NCBI GenBank assembly: GCA_019635215.1
Contig: JAHBZZ010000002.1
Span: forward strand, 248,001-312,000
From: Nitrosomonas sp.
GTDB lineage: Bacteria; Pseudomonadota; Gammaproteobacteria; Burkholderiales; Nitrosomonadaceae
Direction of reading: 5' to 3'
Length of the DNA stretch: 64,000 nucleotides
In this document: one piece after another, positions 10,006-19,720 of the stretch
Position numbering within the stretch: the first letter of the stretch is position 1
Layout of the letters: each line of letters opens with the position of its first letter
Translations under genes and position numbers: made by a program
The notes under the pieces: model-generated
Seen by the model: the letters and a program-made list of their open reading frames with translations, nothing else
Databases searched by the model: none
Told to the model about the DNA's origin: nothing

Positions 10006-13000
10006 TCATTGCACAAGCTCTCGCCAGGTAATACGTCCGCGAAGTCCTGCAGGCCCCTTGGCAATAGGAACTTTGCCCAAAGATCCATCAGCCCGGTTGA
10101 TCCATCCGACATCCTCAGAACTACTGGCACTTCCTTGCATTATCACCACACCTCCTTCAGAAAAGCCTGTTTCCACACCGACTGACAAGCCATCATCAAA
10201 TCCAATGCGATTATTATTATTGGTGTCAAAAGCCGGAAATGGAAGCATTCCACCCGTCAGGAAATCCACCGCGTACGAAAACCCTCTGCCACCAAAATCG
10301 CAGGGAGATACGGAGGGAACATTCGTGGAAAAAATGAACATCCCGTCTCTAAGGGTAGGTACCCCTGTTAATCGCTCGCCGCTCATGGGCAAATTAACAT
10401 ACCAGCCTTTACCTGATTCTGAATAATTAACAGGAGCTTGCGTGCCTGTTATTATCGTGGAATTTGTAATCACCTGCTGGACAAGCTGACCTCCCGTGAC
10501 GGTCGCGGATGTACTATGATCCCAAATGCCATAGATCGTTTGCGTATCGGTATTCGTGGTATCGCCTGTCTCAAGGTATTTTCCAGTACCAAAAATAATC
10601 AACTGCCCGCCATTCGGATGCAAACTAACAGCGGGTGGTGCAATGATCGGTTTGCTGGTTCCTGCAGCAAACAAAGGCTGACCACCGATTCCCACATTCC
10701 AACTGGCCGGTGAGGCTGAACTGACATCAAATCGCCAGAGGTTACCCTTAATATCACCAGCATAAATCACATCAACCAAACCATTACCATTCGAATCAAA
10801 TGGAGCCGGCGTAGACAAACCATTTCCAGGTCCTGCATTAGCGACCAGCTTGATATAATCCGCTCCCACTGTCCAGCTGCCATCCTCCCCGCCCGTCAGG
10901 AATAAAATATAAAGCACCGCTTTACCATTGTCGCTATTGTAACCATTGCCAACAATAACTGCCCACTGGCCATTTTCCATTTTTACGATTTGCCTGGATT
11001 GACCGGTAATCGGATCTACCCGCGGCTGATTATAGCTGTATCCCATATCCGCATCATCGGCATCCGAAAACTCCCAAAGTAAAAGACTCGCCGCATTGGC
11101 GGTAGTAAACGTTGCTCCAGGCTGTGATGCATCAGCAGGGTTAGTAATATCCAGCGCAAAATATCCTTTCCCCCCACCGTTAAGTCCGCCCACAAGTACA
11201 GTTCGCCACCCCAATGCGCCGCTCAAATATGCATCGGCCACCATGGGTGAGCCATTCACAAAAAAGCGATGATTGGCATTATAATCTTTATCAGTCAATC
11301 GACTTAAATTGGCATACACCATCGAAGGGATATAAGCGATCATTTCCTTGCCTGCATCGGCAGCGCTGCAACCCGGCGTAATATCCGGTATGCACGCATT
11401 AAACCCGTGCAACATACCATCGTTGGCGCCCACGTAGACCATTGGCAAACGATTTTTATAGGCTGCATCGAATGCGGCATAACCGGGATGGTCCACGTTA
11501 GAATACCCCGCAACAGGGCCGCCAACGTAAAAAGGTGTGGAATTCACGATATCGCCAAGTTTGCTTGTGGTGCGAACGCGAAATTTATTTACCGTTTCAC
11601 CACTTGCGCAATTGAAAGTGCCCGTACTGCCTTCACGCAAACTTGCGCCACGCAGGTAAGCGACTCTTTCCGGGCCGCAATTATCTATACTTCCTGCCGC
11701 ATTTTTATCCAGTAATGCTTTTTGCGCAGCGGGCAAGTTGGCATACTCAAATGCGACGCCATCAGCATTTCCTTTCGTGATGAGCACACGTGTCGCCGGA
11801 TTAATAGAGGCCGAGGCAAGCGAGACAGAGCCCGCTTCCCATTCAATGGTATCCGCTGTTCCCACTCCACCAATCGGAATAGACAGCAACTGCCCGCTCC
11901 ACTCTCCACTGTTAAATTTTGCCTGATAAATACGCCCGTTTGTCGTGAGCGAATTGGAGTTAGCTGCTACTGCGGAAGCGGCACCCGTTCTTGCCACGAT
12001 CGTTGACAAGGCATCAGACAAAGCTCTGGCAAAAACATTGGGATCCGCCGCACTGAAAAATTGACCCCGACTGTTAACAGCGGCATGCCAAAGATCATCG
12101 ATCTTCGCAGGCGTATCAATTTCCCCGCCCGGATCCGGCCATGTCTCAGCCCCGGACGGCAACGCGGTTAGCGCACCGCTAACACCCAAACCCACGGTAA
12201 AAGTCACCATATGTTGCCAAAATGCAGGATCTGAAGTATTGGTGGGCACATTATTGGGTAAATCGGTGCGTAAATCATTCTTCCAATAATACATGGCAAC
12301 ATCAGCCAATGTATTACTGTGATTATCCGCAAAAGGCAGCGCAGGTGTATAGGTATAGGTTGGGGGTATTGCCGGGGAAGAATGGTTAGTAATCAACGAA
12401 CCCGCAGTGTTATCAACATTTCCGAAATCAGGAGAAGGAGTACCGTCGCTGACATTGGGAGGAAAACGATCATCGCTATCATGCCAGTAACCGTCTGTCA
12501 TCAAAATATTGTAATTCTGACGGCATTCATGTTCCACACCACCGCTTACTCCAGGTGTTTCGCTCCAAGGCCCTTTCGCATCATCGCGCATAAAATATTT
12601 TCCGACCTGATCCACTGAGTTCCGGAGCGGCGTGCCCGCTGCGGGAATGGGGTATTCATAGAGATTCTTGAAGAAACTTGTTCTATCGTCACCCACAAAC
12701 TGCCTGACACCTTTGACAATCACCTTGGTCGAAACACCATCAATTGTCGCTTCGCCTTTATTAATCGCTGCAAACCCCACGCGCATCGTATTACCCTGCG
12801 CGGCAAATGCTTTACCTATACCCGCACGCGCCAATAATATACGGGAACGGTAATATGTATACCAATTGGCAAAATTCTGGATCTCTTCCGCATAAGTACA
12901 AACAGGAGCAGCAGCACAATCTAGGCGATCCGGGCCGCCTTCATAAGTGGTTGTTGAAGACTTGATTTCAACCTGCGTAAAGCTACTTGCCGAGTTAACC

Positions 13001-13569
13001 GACCCACCGATATATTTAAAATACACGGCTGGATAGAAAGTTTTTGATTGATCTGTTGAAGTTCGGGTGCCATCATCTTTTAGCCACCTTGCAGTTTGTG
13101 TATTACTCACTGTCAGATTACGGCACCCTTTGCCGGTATTCATCGGATTGTGCGGCGCGCAAGTTGGACTAGCATTATTCATCAGCGATCCATCGGCATT
13201 GCTCCAGGGCTGATACCGTACCGATGGATCATAATAAATCTTATTCACATAACTGGACCGTAAAGAAGCGGCATATCTGTTAGCTGGATTAAAATCCACC
13301 ACATAACTATTATAGTCATTTCCGCCATAAATACCGTTCGCACGCGGAAACATAAAGCGTACATCATTGAGAATCAGATGCTGCGGCATGATTTCAAAAT
13401 GCATCGACCCGGAATCATCCAGGGTGAACATGACATTGGGAGAAATATTACCGCCTAAAAACAAAGGACCATTTGATAATGGAGGCAATGCGTGAACTTG
13501 ATTTACAACAATCAATTGCAGAAGCATAAAATAAATCAGTACACCGGAACGGATCAAATGCTTTCTCAT
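10006..13569 (-). CDS. pilY1: PilY1 pilus-tip/assembly protein
   Basis: A 1187-residue secreted protein. A signal peptide ends near residue 27 (NQVHA/LPP). It is followed at once by a von Willebrand A-like MIDAS motif D51-x-S53-x-S55 in TLDDSGSM, so the VWA-like domain begins close to the N-terminus. The C-terminal third is the PilY1 beta-propeller, with segments such as [15 protein letters not shown] and, near residue 925, a calcium loop [15 protein letters not shown] like the one that gates pilus retraction in Pseudomonas. A second EF-hand-like loop [12 protein letters not shown] lies near residue 1115. The frame opens with a TTG at 13587, but that codon overlaps the strong GAGGAG ribosome-binding site of the ATG at 13569, which I chose. 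It lies between pilX and the last pilin gene in one operon. Confidence 0.94.
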   Translation of the reverse strand: MRKHLIRSGVLIYFMLLQLIVVNQVHALPPLSNGPLFLGGNISPNVMFTLDDSGSMHFEIMPQHLILNDVRFMFPRANGIYGGNDYNSYVVDFNPANRYAASLRSSYVNKIYYDPSVRYQPWSNADGSLMNNASPTCAPHNPMNTGKGCRNLTVSNTQTARWLKDDGTRTSTDQSKTFYPAVYFKYIGGSVNSASSFTQVEIKSSTTTYEGGPDRLDCAAAPVCTYAEEIQNFANWYTYYRSRILLARAGIGKAFAAQGNTMRVGFAAINKGEATIDGVSTKVIVKGVRQFVGDDRTSFFKNLYEYPIPAAGTPLRNSVDQVGKYFMRDDAKGPWSETPGVSGGVEHECRQNYNILMTDGYWHDSDDRFPPNVSDGTPSPDFGNVDNTAGSLITNHSSPAIPPTYTYTPALPFADNHSNTLADVAMYYWKNDLRTDLPNNVPTNTSDPAFWQHMVTFTVGLGVSGALTALPSGAETWPDPGGEIDTPAKIDDLWHAAVNSRGQFFSAADPNVFARALSDALSTIVARTGAASAVAANSNSLTTNGRIYQAKFNSGEWSGQLLSIPIGGVGTADTIEWEAGSVSLASASINPATRVLITKGNADGVAFEYANLPAAQKALLDKNAAGSIDNCGPERVAYLRGASLREGSTGTFNCASGETVNKFRVRTTSKLGDIVNSTPFYVGGPVAGYSNVDHPGYAAFDAAYKNRLPMVYVGANDGMLHGFNACIPDITPGCSAADAGKEMIAYIPSMVYANLSRLTDKDYNANHRFFVNGSPMVADAYLSGALGWRTVLVGGLNGGGKGYFALDITNPADASQPGATFTTANAASLLLWEFSDADDADMGYSYNQPRVDPITGQSRQIVKMENGQWAVIVGNGYNSDNGKAVLYILFLTGGEDGSWTVGADYIKLVANAGPGNGLSTPAPFDSNGNGLVDVIYAGDIKGNLWRFDVSSASPASWNVGIGGQPLFAAGTSKPIIAPPAVSLHPNGGQLIIFGTGKYLETGDTTNTDTQTIYGIWDHSTSATVTGGQLVQQVITNSTIITGTQAPVNYSESGKGWYVNLPMSGERLTGVPTLRDGMFIFSTNVPSVSPCDFGGRGFSYAVDFLTGGMLPFPAFDTNNNNRIGFDDGLSVGVETGFSEGGVVIMQGSASSSEDVGWINRADGSLGKVPIAKGPAGLRGRITWRELVQ

Positions 13570-13602
13570 GATTTCAGAACTCCTCAAGATAATCCTACCT
13601 TC

Positions 13603-14193
13603 CTATGGGCGGAATATTTCCTGCAATTGAACGACCGTCCCTTCTCTTGCACCCTGAGCACGGACAGTAATGCGATAGTAATAATGAACGCCACTCCCTG
13701 GTGGTGTTTTTCTTATGCCTTCAACTAGATAAGTAGGTGCAGGCAGCCCTGCGGGCAACTCCGGAGCCGTATAGTTCACGCCATCGACGTTAAATACTGT
13801 TCCTTCCACGTAATTAATCGGGCAATCTGGTGTACAGTAGGCTATCCAGGCTGAAACACCCGGATTTTCCGGTGTTCCACGTGCAGCAATGCCGGCACCG
13901 TAATAACATAATCCGGCGGTACAAGTTGTATCGAAGCCTATCAAACCATCAATTGGAGTGGGCACATTTGTTGCCGGATCATTATCACGTATATGCTGTT
14001 CCGCATAACGTAATGCCATTTCCGCCGCCTGTAGCGCAAGGTTACGATCACGCAAATTACCTGACATGCGTTCTTCCATACTTGCTGTTCTCACAGCCGA
14101 GATACCAAGCAATGTCAACACCATCAGAAAAATCAAACCGGTAACCAAAGCTGCACCGGATTGTTTTTTCAGAAAAAAAAGATTATTTCTCAT
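13603..14193 (-). CDS. pilX: PilX-family minor pilin
   Basis: A 196-residue protein with the PilX N-terminal pattern: a short basic leader, QSG/AALVTGLIFLMVLTLLG as the processing site and hydrophobic helix, then the conserved helix with SMEERMSGNLRDRNLALQAAE. As usual for PilX, the glutamate at position +5 of the mature pilin is absent. The rest is a low-complexity, Pro/Thr/Gly-rich globular domain with four cysteines (TTCTAGLCY and YCTPDC), which may form two disulfides. Its ATG overlaps the pilW stop in ATGA, so the two are translationally coupled. pilY1 follows after a 33-bp gap that contains the pilY1 ribosome-binding site. Confidence 0.9.
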   Translation of the reverse strand: MRNNLFFLKKQSGAALVTGLIFLMVLTLLGISAVRTASMEERMSGNLRDRNLALQAAEMALRYAEQHIRDNDPATNVPTPIDGLIGFDTTCTAGLCYYGAGIAARGTPENPGVSAWIAYCTPDCPINYVEGTVFNVDGVNYTAPELPAGLPAPTYLVEGIRKTPPGSGVHYYYRITVRAQGAREGTVVQLQEIFRP

Positions 14194-14960
14194 GGCAGGA
14201 TATTGATACGGTTACGTAAATTAAAAGTAGCGGAAAATGCACGTCTTAACCGCCCATCAGACGGAACGGCTACTGCAACATTGTTACAATCCAGATAACT
14301 GTTTCCCACAGAAGCAATATTTGTTTTATCTGAACGCACCAACACGCAAATACGCGCTGTCACAACCTGATCCCAATCAGGAGGAACCGCCACATATTGG
14401 CTCACTGATTGATCACCACTGGTGTCAATGCCATAAAGAACCTGCAGATCTTCTACATTTTCAACCAGTTCTACCCCCGTAGGCGGCACACCGGGCGCAG
14501 TCGGTACAACAGCGATAGAACCGGCACAACGCAAGCTCGCATTAGCGGTATTAATATTAAAGTGATTCTGAATAATAGTACCTGCTGCAGTTACGGGATT
14601 ACCGGCACAATCCCTGTCTCCGATCACGCCGTCATATTGTATTGTCAAAGTATCAGGGACACCTGAGCCTCCATCAGTACCGTTGATAGCAACACCAGAG
14701 AAAGAAACTTTGAATCCGGTAAAAGGAACATCTGCATTCCCCGCCTGCTTAATATTGCGGCCAAGAATCTCTAATGCGAAACGACCACTTTCCTGGATAC
14801 GCGCATTATCTTCCTGTACACGAAAAGTTTGGCGACTACTCACAAAAACAGTGCCTATTACCAGCATGATGACCAAGCTAATGGTTGCAGCAATCATTAA
14901 CTCAACCAGGGTAAAACCACGCTGTTCTTTTTGATTACCTGAAAAATTATTCTTATACAT
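14190..14960 (-). CDS. pilW: PilW-family minor pilin
   Basis: A 256-residue prepilin with leader and cleavage motif EQRG/FTLVELMIAA, a hydrophobic helix, then the PilW-type helix FRVQEDNARIQESGRFALEILGRNIKQAG that identifies this class. The C-terminal domain has several cysteines (GDRDCAGN, LRCAGS, ARICVLV, YLDCNN) that could pair. PilW with PilX, PilV and FimT primes pilus assembly and carries PilY1 at the tip in Pseudomonas. It ends overlapping the pilX start by 4 bp and begins 23 bp after the pilV stop, within one minus-strand operon. Confidence 0.9.
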   Translation of the reverse strand: MYKNNFSGNQKEQRGFTLVELMIAATISLVIMLVIGTVFVSSRQTFRVQEDNARIQESGRFALEILGRNIKQAGNADVPFTGFKVSFSGVAINGTDGGSGVPDTLTIQYDGVIGDRDCAGNPVTAAGTIIQNHFNINTANASLRCAGSIAVVPTAPGVPPTGVELVENVEDLQVLYGIDTSGDQSVSQYVAVPPDWDQVVTARICVLVRSDKTNIASVGNSYLDCNNVAVAVPSDGRLRRAFSATFNLRNRINILP

Positions 14961-14983
14961 TCTTCACAAACTTTGCCTTATTT

Positions 14984-15496
14984 TCAGGGGGAGAATCTTG
15001 TCCGGAAACATCGCGTACCTGCCGCCACATCATTTGGGCATTGTGGATCAACAGCGCCATCCATTTCTTTTTCGACCCACATCACAACAATCAGAAAGCC
15101 ATCAACCAAACTCCCTGTCACAGTTCCAGCGCCACCCGGCAGCACCCTAGCATTTACATCATTCCATTGTGCATGATCAAAAACCGAAACTTGTAAAGCA
15201 TTACACTCCGTAGCGATGCAATCTGTACTCGCCGGAATACTGGTCGTTAGCGCATCGTAAAAACCATCCCGTACACCGGACAGATTTGCACGCATACGAT
15301 CAGAAATATCTTGAGCCTGATTCGTCGCAACGGAACGATAATGCGCTGTCGCATTACTTTTCATACCGGTTGTTATTAACCCAGCCATGCCTAGCAACCC
15401 AAGCGAAACAATCAGTATGGTGATTAATACCTCCAACATGCTTATTCCACGTGATTTATCAGGAAATTTAGCGTTCATATTTTGATTCAGGAACAT
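14984..15496 (-). CDS. pilV: PilV-family minor pilin
   Basis: A 170-residue prepilin with the site SRG/ISMLEVLITILIVSLGLLG, matching PilV: the mature chain keeps Glu at +5. It is followed by the PilV-typical helix with YRSVATNQAQDISDRMRANL. The chosen ATG at 15496 overlaps the end of the fimT gene by 10 bp and has an AGGA sequence 7 bases upstream; ATG at 15478 would shorten the leader but has a poorer ribosome-binding site. It is part of the minor pilin operon upstream of pilW. Confidence 0.88.
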   Translation of the reverse strand: MFLNQNMNAKFPDKSRGISMLEVLITILIVSLGLLGMAGLITTGMKSNATAHYRSVATNQAQDISDRMRANLSGVRDGFYDALTTSIPASTDCIATECNALQVSVFDHAQWNDVNARVLPGGAGTVTGSLVDGFLIVVMWVEKEMDGAVDPQCPNDVAAGTRCFRTRFSP

Positions 15497-16020
15497 TTCC
15501 CTGTTCCTGTTTCGGTTCGTATACGACCCTGATTGTTGATAACAAGTGTTTTCGAAGCTGCAGCACCTCGACTATCGCATAAATAAATCGTATCGTTGAA
15601 AACGAGTGAAAAGCCATTAGCATCGAAGGTAATACGTGTGCGAATACCGCCAGATAATGTATTTCCACTTGTCAATGCCGGACCAACTTGAATGATTTCC
15701 TCTCCCGCTTCTACTATCCCATTTCGATTTGAATCGGCAAAAACGAGCCAGCCATTTGACCAAACAGTACTCGCCGTACAACTTGTACCGTTCGTACTCG
15801 GGCAGATTGTTGTAGAACTACTTCTTTTAAGTGCTTCACTTTTTGCAAGCATCGTCGCTGACGAAAAGTTATTAATTTGGGTAACTAATCGACTGTCCTG
15901 TACAAAAACACGGAATCCCGGTACGGCAACCGCCAATAAAATACTAGCCACGCTCAATGTAACCAGCAACTCAATCAGAGTCACACCAGCACATACGCTA
16001 AGGTTTTTTACTGCTTTCAT
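15487..16020 (-). CDS. fimT: FimT/GspH-like minor pseudopilin
   Basis: A 177-residue prepilin of the GspH/FimT class: leader MKAVKNLSVCAG, mature start VTLIELLVTLSVASILLAVA, then PGFRVFVQDSRLVTQINNFSSATMLAKSEALKR, which is the FimT/GspH helix. The C-terminal half has the usual NGWLVFADSNRNGIVEAGEEII segment, ITFDANGF, and a final cysteine near the C-terminus. It is the first gene of the operon running fimT-pilV-pilW-pilX-pilY1-pilE. The 198 bp before it separate it from another pilin gene on the same strand and show no strong promoter by eye. Confidence 0.88.
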   Translation of the reverse strand: MKAVKNLSVCAGVTLIELLVTLSVASILLAVAVPGFRVFVQDSRLVTQINNFSSATMLAKSEALKRSSSTTICPSTNGTSCTASTVWSNGWLVFADSNRNGIVEAGEEIIQVGPALTSGNTLSGGIRTRITFDANGFSLVFNDTIYLCDSRGAAASKTLVINNQGRIRTETGTGKCS

Positions 16021-16218
16021 GCGTCGCTTTTACAAAACCCATTTGAGTTTTTCATCTGTCATTAATTACATTGCTACGACCACGGTTAAGATCAGCGTTG
16101 ACTTTAATTCTTTTGATTACTGTCAAAATAACCACCTCACTAGCACCTCAATCATGACAACACCAAGCAGCATAAAATACCTGATTGCAGTAAATTTTAA
16201 TTAATGTATTGTCTGCTG

Positions 16219-16611
16219 CTACCATTTATCGATCGGCGTTTTAACACCGCTACTAGCAAGCATCAGATCACCGTCACCGGCTTGTGCTCCGATTGGCGTA
16301 AAAATCAATGTAAAAGATGGCGCCGCACCTTTTCCAAGCACTATTGCATAGCTATACCGAGTACTTACATTAGCGGGAAGAAAATAACCATTTGCTTCCA
16401 AAGTGGATTTATCAGCATATGCTCTATGCGTAAGCAGAAATCGCTGCTGACGATCTGCAATCGCCATCATTTCTGACTGTGCAGCTGCACGACTGGCTTT
16501 GGTCGCGTATTGCATATACGATGGATATGCCATGGTAATCAAAATACTTGCTATGGAAACCAAGATCATCAGCTCAATCAATGTAAATCCGTTTCGTTTC
16601 AGAAATTTCAT
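16219..16611 (-). CDS. Type IV pilin-like protein (PilE/ComP class), separate from the minor pilin operon
   Basis: A 130-residue prepilin with a short seven-residue leader MKFLKRN and cleavage [25 protein letters not shown]. The mature N-terminus keeps Glu at +5 and is followed by TKASRAAAQSEMMAIADRQQRFLLTHRAY, the pattern of minor pilins of the PilE/ComP group. It has no cysteine pair near the C-terminus, which differs from a typical major pilin. It lies upstream of fimT in the same direction with a 198-bp gap, so it may be the first gene of the operon or be transcribed alone. Which pilin role it has (PilE-like minor pilin or DNA-uptake ComP) cannot be told from sequence alone. Confidence 0.82.
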   Translation of the reverse strand: MKFLKRNGFTLIELMILVSIASILITMAYPSYMQYATKASRAAAQSEMMAIADRQQRFLLTHRAYADKSTLEANGYFLPANVSTRYSYAIVLGKGAAPSFTLIFTPIGAQAGDGDLMLASSGVKTPIDKW

Positions 16612-17090
16612 GATATCTTCGTCTATTTAAAACCGCTTGATGATCACACTCCGTTTATTATTCCCAACTTGAATGACAGGAAGCTTCTGACCGTTTTTTG
16701 GATAACGCTAATACAACACACCCCCTCATGAGCATTACGGTTATTTTTCCGGGAACTTTAGTAACTGAAATTGTGTTTATTTCGAAATCTGAATCGAGAG
16801 CCGCATAGAATTGATCTTTTTTACGTATTCCATGCAGTTTTACATTTTTTTGAAGTGATACCGAAGTATCGGGTTGTGGAACGATCTTTTTCACGGCTGA
16901 GAAAATGCCGGAAGTTATGAAGAACTGCGATGCCGCTTATAAACAATCGCCTCAAAAATGCTTCTACTGAAAAATTTTTATTGCAATTGGCCAAATTAAT
17001 GACAGCTTGTTTTAACTGAAAATCCTCTCAATCAGAATTTCCGCTTTGGACCTGAATTTGGCAAGCACACCATTACAAAAATAAACCAAA
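16612..17090. other. 479-bp gap between pilin gene and ABC exporter, no convincing gene
   Basis: The stretch contains a 78-codon minus-strand frame at 16658-16894, but it opens with GTG, has no ribosome-binding site and matches no family I recognise, so I do not call it. The DNA is AT-rich. No T-tailed hairpin is apparent for the ABC transporter gene that ends here. The promoter of the downstream pilin gene should lie near 16620-16750, but no good -35/-10 pair is visible. Confidence 0.5.
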
Positions 17091-18794
17091 TTAGTGAACT
17101 TCAGCACCATGAGACAGTGCTTTCGCTTCTCCTTCAGATAAAATAAATACCCGGTCTGCCGCATTGATGACAGCGGGTTGGTGGGATACAGCGATTATGG
17201 TGAGCTGTTTAGATAGTTGTTGCAGTGTTTCGCAGATCGTTTTCTCACTCTCCGGATCCAAAGCACTGGTTGGTTCGTCCATGATCAAAAATACCGGTCC
17301 GTGTGCGAGCGCCCGTGCAATCGCAATACGCTGGCGTTGTCCACCCGATAGCAACCCTCCGCGTTCTCCGACAATCGTATGCATGCCATCTGGTAATAGA
17401 TTGACAAAATCCCATGCGCCCGCCTGATGCAATGCACGCTCCGCATCTTCCGCTGTGAGCAGCGGCTCACCAACCAGTATGTTATTCATAATGGTATCGT
17501 GCAGCAAAATAGTATCCTGCGAAACATAACCAATCATGTGCCGCCATTTTCTCAGATCAATATCGTGTAATGGTTTGCCGTCAATCAGAATTTTTCCCGA
17601 ATTGGGCTCGGTCAGTCCGCACAACAAATCGATTAAAGTACTTTTACCAACACCAGAAGGTCCGGTAATAACGGTAAATGTTCTAATCGGAATTTCAATA
17701 TCCAGCTGCTCAAAAATAATCTTTTCGCCATAACTGAATTTGATATTCCGAAGTGCGATACCCTGCTTCAGGGTAGGCTCATCAGTTCCAGAATTTCGTT
17801 CAGCAGCAGCAGCAGCATCTTCCGCCGCTCTACGCAGTGCCCAATAGGCGCTTTCTTGTACAGCCAATTGCTGGTATTTACGTTGCGTTTTGTTAAGCAG
17901 ATCCAATATGCGCGTCAACAAAAAAACCATAACCATGACTTCAGGCAATGACAATTCCCAAATCACAAGTGCAAGATACAAGCCTGCCGCTGTTATTGCC
18001 ACCAGAATCGGCTCCTGTAGTGCCATCAGCGCCGCCCGACTCATGACTTCGCGACGCGTGGCTTTTTCCAATTGCACGGTCTGATCGCGCAGTATCGCAT
18101 CGGCGACATTATCACGCGACATAGCCTTGAGCGATTTTACGGAATTCAACACATCTGAAAGATAGGTCAACAGATAACGCAGCAACTGGGTCTGCTTTGC
18201 GCCCGCCCGGCGCGTCGCACGCACCAGGCGATGCAGAACAATCAGCACAAACAGGCCGATAAACAGCGACACTAATGTTGCCTGCCATGAAATAAACACA
18301 GCGACCACGGCATAAACGAGTACCTGTACGGCCAACGCCAGCACAACCACGCTATGTTCGAAACCATTAGCCGCACGATAGGCTTCGGTTGCCACAGAAT
18401 TCGCCAGCGCACCGACAGGCTGACGCAAATAATACGACCAGCGGCTGGCCAGCAGTGCCTCTATCAGATTCAGTCGCAAAGCCGTTGCCACATGCGCAAC
18501 GGTGTATCCCACTTGCCGGTTTGCCATCAGCAGTATCACACCTTTAGTAAACATTCCACCAACAATAATAATCAGAATCATATCCAGAGTCGGCTCGACA
18601 CCTAGCTTCTGCAACGCTTTTTCCATGAACTTACCGATACCCGAATCGTCGGTCGACTCACCGACCGCGATAGATAATAAAGGTAATAATGCTGTCAGAC
18701 TCAATCCTTCCGCCACACCTGCGACAAGCAACGCCAGCAGCACAAATGCGCTACGACGCGGAAAAACCATGATATAAGTAATAAGGGTTCGCAT
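17091..18794 (-). CDS. ABC exporter: fused transmembrane and ATP-binding domains
   Basis: A 567-residue half-transporter of the MsbA/PglK/HlyB-like exporter class. About 300 residues contain six predicted membrane segments (for example SAFVLLALLVAGVAEGLSL at the start). The nucleotide-binding domain follows: Walker A GPSGVGKST near 380, Q-loop in GYVSQDTILL, signature LSGGQRQRIAIARAL near 485-499, Walker B VFLIMDEPTSALD and a switch histidine in VSHQPAV. It acts as a homodimer in the inner membrane. The substrate cannot be deduced: it stands alone, with no membrane-fusion protein, glycosyltransferase or peptidase partner. The ATG at 18794 is followed by a basic/hydrophobic start typical of exporters. 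Confidence 0.9.
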   Translation of the reverse strand: MRTLITYIMVFPRRSAFVLLALLVAGVAEGLSLTALLPLLSIAVGESTDDSGIGKFMEKALQKLGVEPTLDMILIIIVGGMFTKGVILLMANRQVGYTVAHVATALRLNLIEALLASRWSYYLRQPVGALANSVATEAYRAANGFEHSVVVLALAVQVLVYAVVAVFISWQATLVSLFIGLFVLIVLHRLVRATRRAGAKQTQLLRYLLTYLSDVLNSVKSLKAMSRDNVADAILRDQTVQLEKATRREVMSRAALMALQEPILVAITAAGLYLALVIWELSLPEVMVMVFLLTRILDLLNKTQRKYQQLAVQESAYWALRRAAEDAAAAAERNSGTDEPTLKQGIALRNIKFSYGEKIIFEQLDIEIPIRTFTVITGPSGVGKSTLIDLLCGLTEPNSGKILIDGKPLHDIDLRKWRHMIGYVSQDTILLHDTIMNNILVGEPLLTAEDAERALHQAGAWDFVNLLPDGMHTIVGERGGLLSGGQRQRIAIARALAHGPVFLIMDEPTSALDPESEKTICETLQQLSKQLTIIAVSHQPAVINAADRVFILSEGEAKALSHGAEVH

Positions 18795-18913
18795 TGTTTA
18801 AATTTAGAAGATAAGCCGGCAATAGTTACAAGCGGCAAGGATTTCGAGATCGCATTATATTACCTGAAAGCCAGACATAATTTACGGTATACACTCAGTC
18901 TCTGACGGCATCA

Positions 18914-18979
18914 CGTTATGTTGTTGCAAAAATATCGGTAAAAATCAATTTTAATCAGAGCAACTATCGAAACATAACG
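18914..18979. repeat. Imperfect long inverted repeat in a 350-bp gene-free gap
   Basis: The gap 18795-19144 has no credible gene. Within it, CGTTATGTTGTTGC at 18914-18927 pairs with the segment at 18960-18979, where GCAAC and AACATAACG complement the two parts of the first arm and are separated by a six-base bulge. The arms total 14 bp with a 32-base loop. There is no T-run after it, so it is not a standard terminator. Further on, CAGTCAGTACC occurs twice in exact tandem at 19009-19030. These may be remnants of a small element, a regulatory RNA fold or chance. Confidence 0.4.
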
Positions 18980-19144
18980 CGGACTTGATCTCATTGGACA
19001 TGGCAAATCAGTCAGTACCCAGTCAGTACCGGAAGCGGATCAAAATCGGCAATTTGCACGACTTAACGCCCGCTAATAGCGAAATTAACACAAGAACACG
19101 ATGGCTAAAATATACGTTCTCATTATCGCTTTACAGGAACAATC

Positions 19145-19399
19145 ATGGCTCTGAAAACATCAATAAAAGAATTTTCCATACTATTGGGCGATAAAGAATC
19201 ACTGCTGGACAATCATTTCGGACATTTAGCCCAAAAAATTGAATTACACTGGGGCTACGATGAGTTTTATCCTTTTATGAAGAAACTGCTTCTTGATACC
19301 CGAAACGGCAATCGAGCAGGACTACCCGCCGAAGTGATGCGGGAGATCTCTGATCTATATGAAATTCACGAAAAAAAGTTTCCACACAAAAAATGCTAA
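19145..19399 (+). CDS. Small conserved-looking protein of unknown function
   Basis: An 84-residue soluble, mixed-charge protein that I do not recognise. Support for a real gene: an AGGA ribosome-binding site 6 bases before the ATG (after TTACAGGAACAATC), a normal amino-acid composition and a plausible helical fold (segments IKEFSILLG, YDEFYPFMKKLLLD, REISDLYEIHEKKF). There is no signal peptide, membrane segment or metal motif apart from a lone C-terminal cysteine. It stands alone between the ABC exporter and hslU, transcribed opposite to both. Function unknown; it could also be a chance frame, though the ribosome-binding site argues against that. Confidence 0.6.
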   Translation: MALKTSIKEFSILLGDKESLLDNHFGHLAQKIELHWGYDEFYPFMKKLLLDTRNGNRAGLPAEVMREISDLYEIHEKKFPHKKC

Positions 19400-19666
19400 G
19401 TGACACATAGTTGATCTGCATTAGAATTTCCGGAAATGAAAAAATAAACCGTATCATTCCCGGCGTTGATCACGTTCGAACAATCATTCTTCTCTTACAT
19501 CACAATAAGTGAATTTCGACTATCAACAGAATTAAGCGGATAAATTATCGGTTATTCGAAAGATAGTCCGTCAGAAGCATCGGTATACTGAACACATATT
19601 CAAGCATCACTTCGATATATGATTGATCGATAGTACGCTTGTATATTTTCCTTATGGTAATTTTTT

Positions 19667-19698
19667 AAAAGCATCTCCTTCAAGGGAGATGCTTTTTT
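19667..19698 (-). terminator. Rho-independent terminator of the hslVU operon (also readable on the plus strand)
   Basis: A hairpin with stem GCATCTCC/GGAGATGC, extended by flanking A/T pairs, and a 6-base loop lies 23 bp past the hslU stop. T-runs flank it on both strands, so it may stop transcripts from either side. The remaining DNA between 19400 and 19666 holds no gene; it includes a perfect 12-bp palindrome ATTTCCGGAAAT at 19426-19437 of unknown meaning. Confidence 0.85.
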
Positions 19699-19720
19699 CT
19701 TTTAATCAGACTGAATCAAT

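Noticed and set aside
16658..16894. 78-codon minus-strand frame between pilin and ABC exporter genes
   Set aside because: GTG start, no ribosome-binding site, odd composition and no recognisable family.
18985..19194. 69-codon plus-strand frame
   Set aside because: It contains the tandem duplication, has no ribosome-binding site and overlaps the better-supported gene at 19145.
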